DNA of 32,889 nt from Acidobacteriaceae bacterium (lineage in GTDB: Bacteria > Acidobacteriota > Terriglobia > Terriglobales > Acidobacteriaceae), in NCBI GenBank assembly GCA_003140235.1, contig PLJN01000145.1, positions 1 to 32,889 on the forward strand, read 5' to 3'. The notes below the pieces were generated by a model. The model worked only from the letters and a program-made list of their open reading frames with translations. It had not been told where the DNA came from and did no database searches. Shown piece after piece: positions 1-9,807 of this stretch. How positions within the stretch are numbered: position 1 is the first letter of the stretch; each line of letters opens with the position of its first letter. Both the position numbers and the translations under genes were made by a program.

Positions 1-210
1 AAGGGGAGGAATCTGCTTTCCGCCGCGAGCAGAGATTGTCTGTCTACCAAACTGCCGGCTTTTCGCCGAAGCAAATATTCTCAAAGTCTGAAAAGAAAGC
101 AGATTCCTCATTACGTTCGGAATGATAAGAGTCTGCTGCGCTCCTGTCATTCGAGAATATGAGGACAGTGAAACGATGCGTGTCGTGTTACCCGCATTTG
201 GTGACGCGTT
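1..210. other. Intergenic region with a 15-bp inverted repeat
   Basis: I see no credible coding sequence here. GAGGAATCTGCTTTC at 6-20 is the exact reverse complement of the bases at 95-109, giving 15-bp arms around a 74-base loop. The rest is non-repetitive. The first gene on the minus strand stops at 211, so the block is downstream of that gene and could hold a 3' structure or a mobile repeat. Confidence 0.6.
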
Positions 211-735
211 CTAGATCGCAGTACGCCGCTGCTCGCCAGCGCGGCTGAAATGGGCCACCAGAACAGGAACGCTGAAGAAGACTGCTGCGAACAGCAAGTC
301 GGAGGCAATTCCTTTTTGGAAGAACGGGATTGCAGCGACGTAGCTGGCCATCAAGCCGGCGAAGGTCTTGGGATACATGGTCCATACAGCCCAAACGGCA
401 AAGTTGCTGACCAGGAAAAACGACACCGACGAAGCCAGCGCCGCGCCGCCAACATAGAGCGGACGTACTCGGCCCTTGAGCAGCGAGCCGAGAAAACAAG
501 CTCCCACGTACCAGGCAAACACAAACCATTGGTCAGGCTGCATGGCATGGCCGTACTTATAGTTGAGATAAACATCCGCGCCAATCAGCGCCGGCAGCAG
601 CAGAAGGAATTCTTTGCGAGAGCGGTTGGCGCCAAAGAAAAGCAGCGAAGCCCCCAGCGGGGTGAAGCCGAACGTATGGCCTGAGCCCACCACGTGGACC
701 AGAATTCCCAAAGCTACAAACAGATAAGCCAGCAT
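211..735 (-). CDS. DUF6580-like integral membrane protein
   Basis: A 174-residue hydrophobic protein with about five membrane segments, beginning MLAYLFVALGILVHVVG. The motif HTFGFTPLGASLLFFGA followed by a short basic loop and LPALIGADVYLNYKYGH resembles the DUF6580 family of small putative transport or ECF-component-like membrane proteins, whose substrate is not known. I chose the ATG at 735 rather than an upstream in-frame ATG because GAGGT lies 9-13 bases before it and the upstream extension is Cys/Arg-rich and not membrane-like. The next upstream minus-strand gene is the YdjM-like protein at 851; a degenerate dispersed repeat lies between them. The family call is from recalled sequence pattern and moderately sure; the function is unknown. 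Confidence 0.6.
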   Translation of the reverse strand: MLAYLFVALGILVHVVGSGHTFGFTPLGASLLFFGANRSRKEFLLLLPALIGADVYLNYKYGHAMQPDQWFVFAWYVGACFLGSLLKGRVRPLYVGGAALASSVSFFLVSNFAVWAVWTMYPKTFAGLMASYVAAIPFFQKGIASDLLFAAVFFSVPVLVAHFSRAGEQRRTAI

Positions 736-807
736 AAATACCTTTACCTCAGCACAGCTATTGTGACGGTTGGGGACGTGGGCGTCAAGAACGGTGCGTT
801 CTTTGAT

Positions 808-844
808 CTTTGATCTGCATCCATCCGTGTGAATCCGCGGCACA
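808..844. repeat. Dispersed intergenic repeat, CCGCGGATTCACACGGATGG type
   Basis: The segment reads ATCTGCATCCATCCGTGTGA followed by ATCCGCGG. It is a member of the same class as the element at 7081-7152 (paired CCGCGAAT...ACGCGAAT arms). It sits between two minus-strand genes and does not read as coding. Class membership is judged by eye from the shared CCGCG(G/A)ATTCAC(A/G)CG(G/A)AT core. Confidence 0.5.
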
Positions 845-850
845 AACGCC

Positions 851-1882
851 TCACTTCGAGCGCACGCCAATGCGCATGTCCTGCACCTGCAGATCTGGGC
901 CAAGGACCACGTATCCGGCAAGCGGAGGTGTGCGGCCAGAGGCAATCGCATCGCGAGAAAAACGCCAGTCCGCAAATTGCACGGTATATCCCTTGTCGCC
1001 GGGCAAGCGGCTGGATTCTACGAACGGGTACTCGGCCCAGTCGAGATAAACCTGTCCCAGCCGGGATTTCTTGGCCGCTATGATCACCGGGGTCTCTTCC
1101 GGCTTGTAACGCTGGATTCCGAGATTGTCGGGATCGACTTCGCCGCTGCCCGAGTTGACGGGCAACGCTTCCAGAAAGTCCCGGGTCTCGACCACGCCAT
1201 GCCAGGAGAACGGATTCATCATGGTCGGGAACGCGGACGCGTGCAGCGGCTGCTCGTCGTGATAGGAAAGTGACTCCAGAGCGTTCACCGCCCGACGATG
1301 CTCAAAGTCGCGAAGGCCAGCCAGCGCGGCGATGCAGACCAGCGCAAAGATGGCCGCTCCGCGTCCGCGGAACTGCTGCTTGCGCGCGCCGATTTCATCG
1401 GAAATCAGGCTCATGAAGGCGGGCAGCACTAGGCCAAGCGCCAGCAGGCCCACGACTACCGGATCGACGATGAAAAAAATGTCCCACGAATGCCATTTGT
1501 AACTGAATGGCTCAAACGGACGGACGCCGTAGTTGTTGCTGAAGTCCAGCAGAATGTGCGTGAGACAGCCGAAAATCGCGTAAAGGTAAAGCAGCTTCCA
1601 GTTCGGGGGAGTCCTGGGCACGCGGCCGCGAGCTTTCATGAGACGATAAATTCCGTACACACCCGCAACTACCAAGGCGGCAACAAAAGGCGCTCCGAAA
1701 AAACTGTGGGTGATTCCGCGATGGTGTTGCAGGCCGGAAACCGAGCCTCCCAGATACGACACCGCATCCATGTCCGGCGCTTCGGCGGCCAGCACCAGGG
1801 TCAGGGTAGCCAGGCCGGTCTTCCGATTCAACCCCGCCCGGCTTAAACATGCTCCAAATAAAAGATGAGTAACAGGTTCCAA
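851..1882 (-). CDS. YdjM/DUF457-family membrane-bound metal-dependent hydrolase
   Basis: A 343-residue protein of the YdjM (DUF457) family of inner-membrane proteins annotated as metal-dependent hydrolases. Family landmarks are visible: the N-terminal EPVTHLLFGACLSRAG, then APDMDAVSYLGG, HHRGITHSFFGAP and HILLDFSNNYGVRPFEPFS, which give the conserved His/Asp metal-binding set. About five membrane segments occupy the first 190 residues, followed by a soluble C-terminal domain of about 150 residues that is larger than in short YdjM proteins. The start codon is TTG at 1882, supported by AAGGAAG seven bases upstream and by the family N-terminus starting right there. The true substrate of this family is not established. 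Confidence 0.8.
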   Translation of the reverse strand: MEPVTHLLFGACLSRAGLNRKTGLATLTLVLAAEAPDMDAVSYLGGSVSGLQHHRGITHSFFGAPFVAALVVAGVYGIYRLMKARGRVPRTPPNWKLLYLYAIFGCLTHILLDFSNNYGVRPFEPFSYKWHSWDIFFIVDPVVVGLLALGLVLPAFMSLISDEIGARKQQFRGRGAAIFALVCIAALAGLRDFEHRRAVNALESLSYHDEQPLHASAFPTMMNPFSWHGVVETRDFLEALPVNSGSGEVDPDNLGIQRYKPEETPVIIAAKKSRLGQVYLDWAEYPFVESSRLPGDKGYTVQFADWRFSRDAIASGRTPPLAGYVVLGPDLQVQDMRIGVRSK

Positions 1883-2041
1883 ATACGCTTCCTTGAATTA
1901 TGTAATTGTAGCTGGTTGATGGTCCCGCTTCGAAAAGCCTTGGAGATGCCATCCCTTTCCTCTAAGATAGTTCTGCCGGGAATGCGGAGGAGCCACCGCC
2001 TTAAAGACCTGACGCAAGGCAAGTCGCAGGGAAACCTGAGA

Positions 2042-2404
2042 ATACCGGTTTCATCCAAAATCGATAAACGGCGGAAACTCGCAATCTGCGAGGCGTTTGG
2101 CCATGTTGTGGGCGAGGATCGCCCCGCGCTGCAGCTTGAAGACCCCGATTTTGATCCCAGCTTCTCTCAACTTCTGGACCTGACTGAGGTGACCAAAGTG
2201 GACGTAGACGCCGAGGTCATACGCACGCCGGCCCAGACTTCAGTATTTTCTCTGGGTGCCCGCCGCGCTTTCGTAGCTGATAACCCTGTGATGTTTGGGT
2301 TCGCCCGCATGTTTGAGATGTTGCACGAGACCAGGGGCGGAGCCGGCGTGCAGGTTTTCCGCTCACGGGACGAAGCCCTGCGCTGGCTGGAAGGTGCGGA
2401 GTAA
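2042..2404 (+). CDS. SpoIIAA/STAS-like protein, decayed upstream copy of a tandem duplication
   Basis: Reading from 2042 gives about 120 residues closely similar to the protein encoded at 2483-2860 (shared LEDPDFDPSFSQLLDLT, QTSVF/RTSVF, FGFARMFE, VQVFRS.EAL.WL). The codon matching the partner's ATG is ATA, three residues are missing near position 28, and an RTLARTS segment has become RTPAQTS. The frame is otherwise open to the stop. Translation could begin at an in-frame ATG upstream (1949 or 1982), but those extensions do not resemble the partner and have poorly spaced ribosome sites. It is either a pseudogene in early decay or a gene with an altered N-terminus. The open frame argues that inactivation, if any, is recent. 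Confidence 0.5.
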   Translation: MPVSSKIDKRRKLAICEAFGHVVGEDRPALQLEDPDFDPSFSQLLDLTEVTKVDVDAEVIRTPAQTSVFSLGARRAFVADNPVMFGFARMFEMLHETRGGAGVQVFRSRDEALRWLEGAE

Positions 2405-2482
2405 GATCAATCATTCTGCCATCAGCATAAGAATGGATTGGACGATCCTGCGTGGGCAGGGCGCTCGCCTTAAATCGTAAAA

Positions 2483-2860
2483 ATGCCGGTTTCATTCAAA
2501 ATCGATAAGGAACGGAAGCTGGTCATCTGTACCGTGTTCGGCGAACTTGTGGACGCGGACGGCCCCACAGGGCAGCGGCTGCTCCTGGAAGACCCCGATT
2601 TTGATCCGAGTTTTTCTCAGCTCCTGGACTTGACCCAGGTCACCAAGGTGGACATGGACGCCGAGACCGTGCGTACGCTTGCCCGGACTTCAGTATTTTC
2701 ACCGGATGCCCGCCGCGCACTGGTAGCTAATAGCGCCGTGCTGTTTGGGTTCGCCCGCATGTTTGAGTTATTGCGTGAGACCGTGGGCGGAGCTCCCGTG
2801 CAGGTTTTTCGCTCGCGGGAAGAAGCACTGCACTGGCTGCTGGAAGAAAATGCAAAGTGA
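2483..2860 (+). CDS. SpoIIAA/STAS-like hypothetical protein
   Basis: A 125-residue soluble protein, intact partner of the copy at 2042-2404. It begins with paired beta-strand-like segments (VSFKIDKERKLVICTVFGEL), has a conserved acidic LEDPDFDPSFSQLLDLT stretch, and ends in VQVFRSREEALHWL. This last pattern (beta strand then EAL.WL helix) is typical of SpoIIAA-like/STAS-fold proteins (PF11964 type), which often bind partners or lipids. That fold call is inferred from pattern alone. There is no signal peptide or membrane segment. No good Shine-Dalgarno sequence precedes the ATG. It converges on the dagK-like gene with a gap of only six bases. Confidence 0.6.
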   Translation: MPVSFKIDKERKLVICTVFGELVDADGPTGQRLLLEDPDFDPSFSQLLDLTQVTKVDMDAETVRTLARTSVFSPDARRALVANSAVLFGFARMFELLRETVGGAPVQVFRSREEALHWLLEENAK

Positions 2861-2866
2861 AATCAA

Positions 2867-3802
2867 TCACTCCGGCATCAGCAGCTTGACCGTCTTCGTC
2901 CCAATGCCTACCTCGACCGGAAGCAACCCCAGCAGTTCCCCATCGGCCTGGGAATGGATTCTGGCGTCCGCGGATATGGCTGAGCAGCGAAACCACGTTG
3001 CGTGCATGGTCTCGACCCGCGCGACTTTCCAGTTCAACCCTGTGGCCAGGCTGGCAAAGAAGCTGAGAAAGTGCCGGACTTTGTCGGTACGGAAAAGCAA
3101 CAGACGATAATCGTCGCGCGTGAGAGCGCAGCCGAGGTCCACAAGGCGCATGAGCCCGGGAAACCTTGTGGCGCGAATGGCCATCACCAGCGTGACCTGG
3201 TCCTTACGGCGATTGCCCTGCTCATCGTCCCACTCCACCTGGAACATGGGATAGCGCCCATGCCAGGCCATGCGCATCATTTCCAGAAAGTAGGCGTTGC
3301 GGCCGTAGCGCTCTTTGGCTTCCACGGCGGTGCGATACATCAGCTCAGCGTCTGAGCCCACACCCGCGGCCACAAGAAAGTAACGCTCGGGCGGACCGCT
3401 GCCGCCTCGCGAAGCAATCACTCCCGGACGTACCACGCGAGGCTTGTACGTCAGCAGCTTCCGCGCAGCCGCCACGGGATCGGAAGGCAGTCGCAGGTCC
3501 GTCGCCAGCAAGTTTCCGCTGCCCAGCGGGACCACGCCCAACACCACGTCAGAAGGATTCAGCATCAGTCCATTCAGGGTTTCATTGATGGTGCCATCGC
3601 CACCGCAGGCAATCACCGTGTCAAACCCCGCAGCCACGGCTTGCTGCGCTTGCTGAATCGCACTGCCGGCGTGCGTGGTGGCGCTGGCTTCTACTTGGCA
3701 TCCAGACGCGCGGAAGACTTCGATAATGCGCGCAATCTGCTTGGCCCGGCGCTCGTGCCGCTGCCCCGAGGCCGGGTTGTAGATGAGGAGAACTCTGTGC
3801 AT
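2867..3802 (-). CDS. YegS/DagK-family lipid (diacylglycerol) kinase
   Basis: A 311-residue cytosolic or membrane-associated kinase that phosphorylates diacylglycerol or a related lipid with a nucleotide donor. Visible motifs are NPASG (9-13, nucleotide-binding loop), CGGDGTINE (66-74, the family signature), VPLGSGNLLA (91-100) and QADGE near 285-289. Length is normal for the family (about 300). The gene stops six bases from the end of the plus-strand STAS-like gene, and part of its 3' end has been copied into the duplication unit downstream of the first STAS-like copy. Exact lipid substrate cannot be read from sequence. Confidence 0.87.
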   Translation of the reverse strand: MHRVLLIYNPASGQRHERRAKQIARIIEVFRASGCQVEASATTHAGSAIQQAQQAVAAGFDTVIACGGDGTINETLNGLMLNPSDVVLGVVPLGSGNLLATDLRLPSDPVAAARKLLTYKPRVVRPGVIASRGGSGPPERYFLVAAGVGSDAELMYRTAVEAKERYGRNAYFLEMMRMAWHGRYPMFQVEWDDEQGNRRKDQVTLVMAIRATRFPGLMRLVDLGCALTRDDYRLLLFRTDKVRHFLSFFASLATGLNWKVARVETMHATWFRCSAISADARIHSQADGELLGLLPVEVGIGTKTVKLLMPE

Positions 3803-3894
3803 GACAGCTTAAGTGGCCTTCACTATACCTTATGCCGAGGCGAGATTGACATGGAATGCCGGGCGATCTGCCATGCCAATTGGAATCCCTTGGT

Positions 3895-4215
3895 TCAGGA
3901 CCTGGCTCGCGCAGGACCTTGCGTTGCGGCGCGCATGATGCGAGCGTACTCTTCGAAAGATTTTCGGCCTTGCTGGGTCAAGCTGCAGACTGTGAGAGGG
4001 TATTTCCCTTTGAAGGTCTTTTGCACCAGAACATACTTCTCATCCTCCAGGCGGGCAAGGTGGCTGGAAAGGTTTCCCTGCGTCAGTCCGCTCTCGTTTT
4101 GCAGATAGATAAAGTCGGCTTCAGAGACGGCATACAGTACCGACATGATCATGAGTCGGGCCGGCTCGTGGATCACTCGATCGAGCGCGGCCAGGTCTTG
4201 TAGTGTCGTGCTCAT
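3895..4215 (-). CDS. Winged-helix transcriptional regulator (HTH_34/MarR-ArsR-like)
   Basis: A 106-residue protein that is essentially one winged-helix domain. It starts DRVIHEPARLMIMSVLYAVS, followed by DFIYLQNESGLTQGNLSSHL as the recognition helix-turn-helix, then the wing KTFKGKYPLTVCSLTQQGR. This matches the small winged-helix family (PF13601) often encoded next to an integral membrane protein. Here the next gene upstream on the same strand (4261-4884) is a membrane protein 45 bases away, so the two are likely co-transcribed. The effector is unknown; no metal-binding Cys/His cluster of ArsR type is visible. Confidence 0.78.
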   Translation of the reverse strand: MSTTLQDLAALDRVIHEPARLMIMSVLYAVSEADFIYLQNESGLTQGNLSSHLARLEDEKYVLVQKTFKGKYPLTVCSLTQQGRKSFEEYARIMRAATQGPARARS

Positions 4216-4260
4216 GTCCGTGGCTCCGAGTATGTTCTCAGGTTTCGAAAGAGAGTCAAT

Positions 4261-4884
4261 TCAAACACGGGAGCCTTCACCCTCAAGGTGTGCCGCCGGA
4301 TGATGGTGGAGATAACGAACCAGTTGTGCCGTGCCTTTGATGAAATAAGATATCCCCGTTACGATGGCCATGTAGGCCACGGGATGGCTCGCAGGCATCG
4401 GCGATGCAGCCACGAGGATCCCGGTCAAAGCGATTGTGGGAATAAACAAAGAAAAACCAAACCGTCCCCACAGAAACCCCAGACCTCCAGCCAGAAGGAT
4501 CAGGCCGATCCACGGCGCGGGGTAAAGACCAAACCAAATACCTGAGAAAACCACGACCAGGCCCTCGGGATATCGTTTCCAATCGTCCCTTTTGAGTTGT
4601 TCTGGTTCGGGCAGCACATATCCGGTGCGCGGATAGGTAATCCGCGCCTTAAGCCAATGCATCATCGGTGACCGCTCCCTGAGCACAAGATATGCGAGAA
4701 CGAGCAATGGGACGAACACGGCCCAGTGCTCCCACCAGAATGGCCGTACCGGAAGCGGAATGAGTGTGGCAGAGCCCAGCAGCAAAAACAGGGCGGAGTA
4801 CCCAAGGGTATACAATCCGTCGCCGTACCACTGATCTCTGGCTTTCGACCCTGCATCCGCAACGACCGAGTCAACGTCAGGCAT
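4261..4884 (-). CDS. Polytopic membrane protein co-transcribed with the HTH regulator
   Basis: A 207-residue protein with about five to six hydrophobic segments (roughly 22-42, 50-68, 107-125, 128-147, 150-168, 172-190), a charged cytosolic-looking loop RYPEGL/DDWKRY between the second and third, and a His-rich tail (RYLHHHPAAH). I do not recognise a named family. It is the first gene of a two-gene minus-strand unit with the small winged-helix regulator. In other bacteria this pairing is common, with the regulator controlling the pair, but no function is established. Confidence 0.6.
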   Translation of the reverse strand: MPDVDSVVADAGSKARDQWYGDGLYTLGYSALFLLLGSATLIPLPVRPFWWEHWAVFVPLLVLAYLVLRERSPMMHWLKARITYPRTGYVLPEPEQLKRDDWKRYPEGLVVVFSGIWFGLYPAPWIGLILLAGGLGFLWGRFGFSLFIPTIALTGILVAASPMPASHPVAYMAIVTGISYFIKGTAQLVRYLHHHPAAHLEGEGSRV

Positions 4885-5026
4885 GGGACCTCACTTCAGC
4901 AATAACTGATTTACGTTCCAGCAGAATATAGTCTGCCACACAAACTAGATTGCGTCAATGGAATTCGATCAGTGCAAAAAAGAAGCGCAGGCGCGGCGAC
5001 CAGCTTCATGCGTTCGTGTGAAGAAA

Positions 5027-7071
<2,045 letters not shown>

Positions 7072-7080
7072 CGAAGAACC

Positions 7081-7152
7081 TTGACCGCGAATTCACGCGA
7101 ATCAAAATTCAGAAAATCCGGATTCGTGCTCATTCGCGTCCATCGCGGCCAA
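7081..7152. repeat. Dispersed imperfect inverted repeat (CCGCGAAT...ACGCGAAT arms)
   Basis: The left arm GACCGCGAATTCACGCGAAT and the reverse complement of the right arm (ATTCGCGTCCATCGCGGCC) agree at about 16 of 20 positions, separated by an AT-rich centre. The same core, oriented oppositely, appears at 808-844. It lies just after the ligA stop and before the rpsA promoter. Confidence 0.55.
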
Positions 7153-7231
7153 CGCATTTTCATGGTGATGGAGACCTCTCGCTACCGCTTGAGGTTTCAG
7201 AAAAGCCAGCAGTTCAACGCCTTTTGGGCGT

Positions 7232-7260
7232 TTGACACTGTTCCGGGCCATTGTTATAGT
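7232..7260 (+). promoter_or_regulatory. Sigma-70 type promoter of rpsA
   Basis: TTGACA at 7232-7237, a 17-base spacer, and TATAGT at 7255-7260 give a perfect -35, ideal spacing and a five-of-six -10. The start point would be near 7267, leaving a leader of about 170 bases before the S1 start. This is the best promoter match in the window and suits a highly expressed ribosomal protein gene. Confidence 0.75.
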
Positions 7261-7437
7261 CGAGGAGTCCTGTGGTTCGTCTGGGTTGTCGCAGGATCCG
7301 GCCGCTGAGGTTTCCAGCCTCCCGCGCAAGCGGAGGCCAATCATCGCAGTCTGATTCGGGACCGCCCAATCGCCTTCAAGAACGCTTTTCCTGCCCGATG
7401 CATGGTCCAGCGTGTCTTGAGGGCCGTTAGTGAGAAA

Positions 7438-9339
7438 ATGGACCAAGACACAGAAAGCCCTGTAACCACAATCTCTGACGCCGGGAGCGGCAATGCGTCC
7501 GACTCCAGCCAGACTCATGGAACTTCCACCACTATGATTACCGATAAACCTGAAACTCCATCCCTTGAAACCCCTGAACCCATAGAAGCCCCCGTAGCAG
7601 CCGCTGAAGTGAATACCAAGCCTGCTGCGGTCACCACCCAAAAAGAAGAAAACCACGACGACTTTGCGTCGGCACTTGAGTCCTACACACTGGAAACCGA
7701 ACCGGCCCCCAGTGAAGACAACGTGTTCAAAGGCAGCGTGATCAAAATCACCGCCACCCACGTTGTTGTGGATATCGGTTTTAAGTCCGAAGGCCTGGTG
7801 CCCATTGCTGAAGTCACCGACGCTGACGGCAACATCAAATTCCAGCCCGGCGACGAAATCGCCGTGATGGTGCAGCACGGCCGGAACGAAGAAGGCTCGG
7901 TGCTGCTCTCGCATGAGCGCGCACAGCGCGTACGGATTTGGGAACAGATTGATCAGGCGCATCAGGCGAAGACGCCGGTCAAGGGAAAGATTGTGGAGCG
8001 CGTCAAGGGCGGAGTCTCGGTGGACATCGGCGTGAAAGCATTCATGCCAGGTTCCCAGGTGGACATACACCCGGTGCGCAATCTCGACGTGCTGAAAGGC
8101 CAGGAGATTGAAGTCCGCGTTATCAAGCTGAACAAAAAACGCGGCAATATCGTAGTTTCGCGCAAGGCGATTCTGGAAGAAGAAAACGCCGGCAAGCGCA
8201 CCAAGACGCTGGAAACGCTGAAGGAAGACGCCATCATGACCGGGACGGTGAAGAACCTCACCGACTACGGAGCTTTTGTTGACCTGGGCGGCATTGACGG
8301 CCTGCTCCACGTCACAGACATGTCCTGGGGGCGGCTGACGCATCCTCGCGACCTCGTCCACGTGGGCGACCAGATCCAGGTGAAGGTCCTCAAGTTTGAT
8401 CCGGAAAAGCTGCGCGTGTCTCTGGGCTTTAAACAGCTCACGCCCGACCCGTGGCTCGATGCTCCGGAACGTTATCCCATTGGCGCCCGCGTCAAAGGCC
8501 GCGCACTGAGCGTGACTGACTACGGCGCGTTCATCGAACTGGAACAAGGCATTGAAGGTCTGGTGCATGTAAGCGAGATGTCCTGGTCCAAGCGCATGAA
8601 GCACCCATCCAAGCTGATCATCGTGGGCGAAGAGACCGAGTGCGTGGTGTTGAACGTAAATGCAACCGAACGCCGCATTTCACTCGGTCTGAAGCAGCTT
8701 GAGTCCAATCCGTGGGACCGTCTGCACGAGAAATATCCGATCGACTCTATTGTGGAAGGCCGCGTCCGCAACCTTACCGACTTTGGCGCGTTTATTGAGA
8801 TCGAGGACGGCATCGATGGCCTGGTCCATGTGAGCAACTTAAGCTGGACCAAGCGGATCAAGCATCCGTCTGAAGTCCTGAAGAAGGGCGACAAAGTCCG
8901 GGCCATTGTTCTGGGAATTGAGCCGGAGCAGCGCCGCCTTTCGCTCGGAGTCAAACAGCTTCAGCCCGATGCCTGGGAAGCATTCTTTGCCGCGCACAAA
9001 ATTGGCGACGTGGTCCACGGCAAAGTGCTGCGCACGGCGCAGTTTGGAGCGTTCGTGGAAATCGCTGAAGGCGTGGAAGGCCTCTGCCACAATTCCGAAG
9101 CGACTGACGCTGAGGGAGGGGCGGCCAAGCTGGAAGCCGGCCTGGAACACGACTTCAAGATCATCAAAATGAACACCGAAGAAAAGAAAGTCGGGCTCAG
9201 CCTGCGTGCCGTAGGCGCCGAAGCCAGCCGCGCGGACGTGGAAGCGTACAAACGTCCGGCGTCGAGTTCCAGTTCCAGCGCCACAACCACGCTGGGCGAT
9301 ATGATCAACTGGAAACGCGCTGGAAACGACCAGACGTAA
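7438..9339 (+). CDS. rpsA: 30S ribosomal protein S1
   Basis: A 633-residue protein with six S1 RNA-binding repeats, as in classical bacterial S1, which binds mRNA on the 30S subunit and helps initiation. Repeats begin at VFKGSVIKITATHVVVDIG, VKGKIVERVKGGVSVDIG, MTGTVKNLTDYGAFVDLG, VKGRALSVTDYGAFIELE, VEGRVRNLTDFGAFIEIE and VHGKVLRTAQFGAFVEIA. The first two lack the YGAF core and the last ends CHNSEATD, the usual ends-versus-centre divergence. The N-terminus is a low-complexity acidic/Thr-rich extension of about 70 residues. I prefer the ATG at 7438 (GTGAG upstream) over the ATG at 7402, which lacks any ribosome site. A terminator follows. Confidence 0.93.
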   Translation: MDQDTESPVTTISDAGSGNASDSSQTHGTSTTMITDKPETPSLETPEPIEAPVAAAEVNTKPAAVTTQKEENHDDFASALESYTLETEPAPSEDNVFKGSVIKITATHVVVDIGFKSEGLVPIAEVTDADGNIKFQPGDEIAVMVQHGRNEEGSVLLSHERAQRVRIWEQIDQAHQAKTPVKGKIVERVKGGVSVDIGVKAFMPGSQVDIHPVRNLDVLKGQEIEVRVIKLNKKRGNIVVSRKAILEEENAGKRTKTLETLKEDAIMTGTVKNLTDYGAFVDLGGIDGLLHVTDMSWGRLTHPRDLVHVGDQIQVKVLKFDPEKLRVSLGFKQLTPDPWLDAPERYPIGARVKGRALSVTDYGAFIELEQGIEGLVHVSEMSWSKRMKHPSKLIIVGEETECVVLNVNATERRISLGLKQLESNPWDRLHEKYPIDSIVEGRVRNLTDFGAFIEIEDGIDGLVHVSNLSWTKRIKHPSEVLKKGDKVRAIVLGIEPEQRRLSLGVKQLQPDAWEAFFAAHKIGDVVHGKVLRTAQFGAFVEIAEGVEGLCHNSEATDAEGGAAKLEAGLEHDFKIIKMNTEEKKVGLSLRAVGAEASRADVEAYKRPASSSSSSATTTLGDMINWKRAGNDQT

Positions 9340-9360
9340 ATTTCTTCCCTGTGAAACTCG

Positions 9361-9396
9361 AACGGGCCGCCTGCAAAGACGGCCCGTTTTGTTTTG
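9361..9396 (+). terminator. Rho-independent terminator after rpsA
   Basis: AACGGGCCG (9361-9369) pairs with CGGCCCGTT (9380-9388) around a 10-base loop, followed by TTGTTTTGG. It begins 22 bases after the rpsA stop and directly precedes the stop of the convergent minus-strand gene at 9403. Confidence 0.85.
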
Positions 9397-9402
9397 GAGG
9401 CT

Positions 9403-9774
9403 TTATTTCTGGGTGTGGATGCGCAGCGTGATGTCGAGCTGCTTACGGGCATCAAGACCGCTGAGGGTCTTGGTGTCACTGTGTTCGCCGCTGAACTCGG
9501 CATACACTTCGTAATCAATATTGGGCGTTAACGCCGGGAAACGGTATCCGCCATCCGGATCGCTGATGTACGTCTTGATGGCCAGAGTCCTGGTGTTTTT
9601 CAGATAAACAACGGCTTTTTCGAGGGGTGCATCCTGGCTGCCCAGTACATGCCCCGTCAGCATACGCATTGGCTCGTTGTGAGGTTTTTTCTGCGCTGGC
9701 GGCACGGCCAGGGCCCACACGCTGACCGATAGAACGATCAGTGAGACCCTTACGGATTGCGACAGTTTTTTCAC
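9403..9774 (-). CDS. Secreted carboxypeptidase-regulatory-like (Ig-like) protein
   Basis: A 123-residue exported protein. After a signal peptide (KKLSQSVRVSLIVLSVSVWA) it has one carboxypeptidase-regulatory-like beta-sandwich: GHVLGSQDAPLEKAVVYLKN, then ISDPDGGYRFPALTPNIDYEVYAEFSG, the usual pattern of such domains. The start codon is GTG at 9774 with a GGGGGTG ribosome site. It is the last gene of a minus-strand set of three (zinc ribbon, a similar but larger secreted protein, then this one), with a gap of 33 bases to its upstream neighbour. Such domains usually act as structural or binding modules; no catalytic residues are apparent. Confidence 0.75.
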   Translation of the reverse strand: MKKLSQSVRVSLIVLSVSVWALAVPPAQKKPHNEPMRMLTGHVLGSQDAPLEKAVVYLKNTRTLAIKTYISDPDGGYRFPALTPNIDYEVYAEFSGEHSDTKTLSGLDARKQLDITLRIHTQK

Positions 9775-9807
9775 CAGACACCCCCGGTCAATTTTTGCGC
9801 GATGTGC

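Larger units (their letters stand above)
7072..7437. other. Intergenic region between ligA and rpsA: repeat, promoter and long rpsA leader
   Basis: No gene is credible in these 366 bases. From left to right it holds a dispersed inverted repeat (7081-7152), a small hairpin (AACGCC at 7216-7221 with GGCGTT at 7227-7232), a consensus-like promoter (7232-7260) and then about 170 bases of transcribed leader before the S1 start. The leader is a reasonable place for S1 autoregulation, which is known for enterobacterial rpsA, but I see no specific element that proves it. Confidence 0.6.

Noticed and set aside
7102-8604. A 500-codon minus-strand open frame over rpsA
   Set aside because: The plus-strand frame has six S1 domains. 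The antisense product has repeated GFxGF-like stretches mirroring codon use, no signal or domain.
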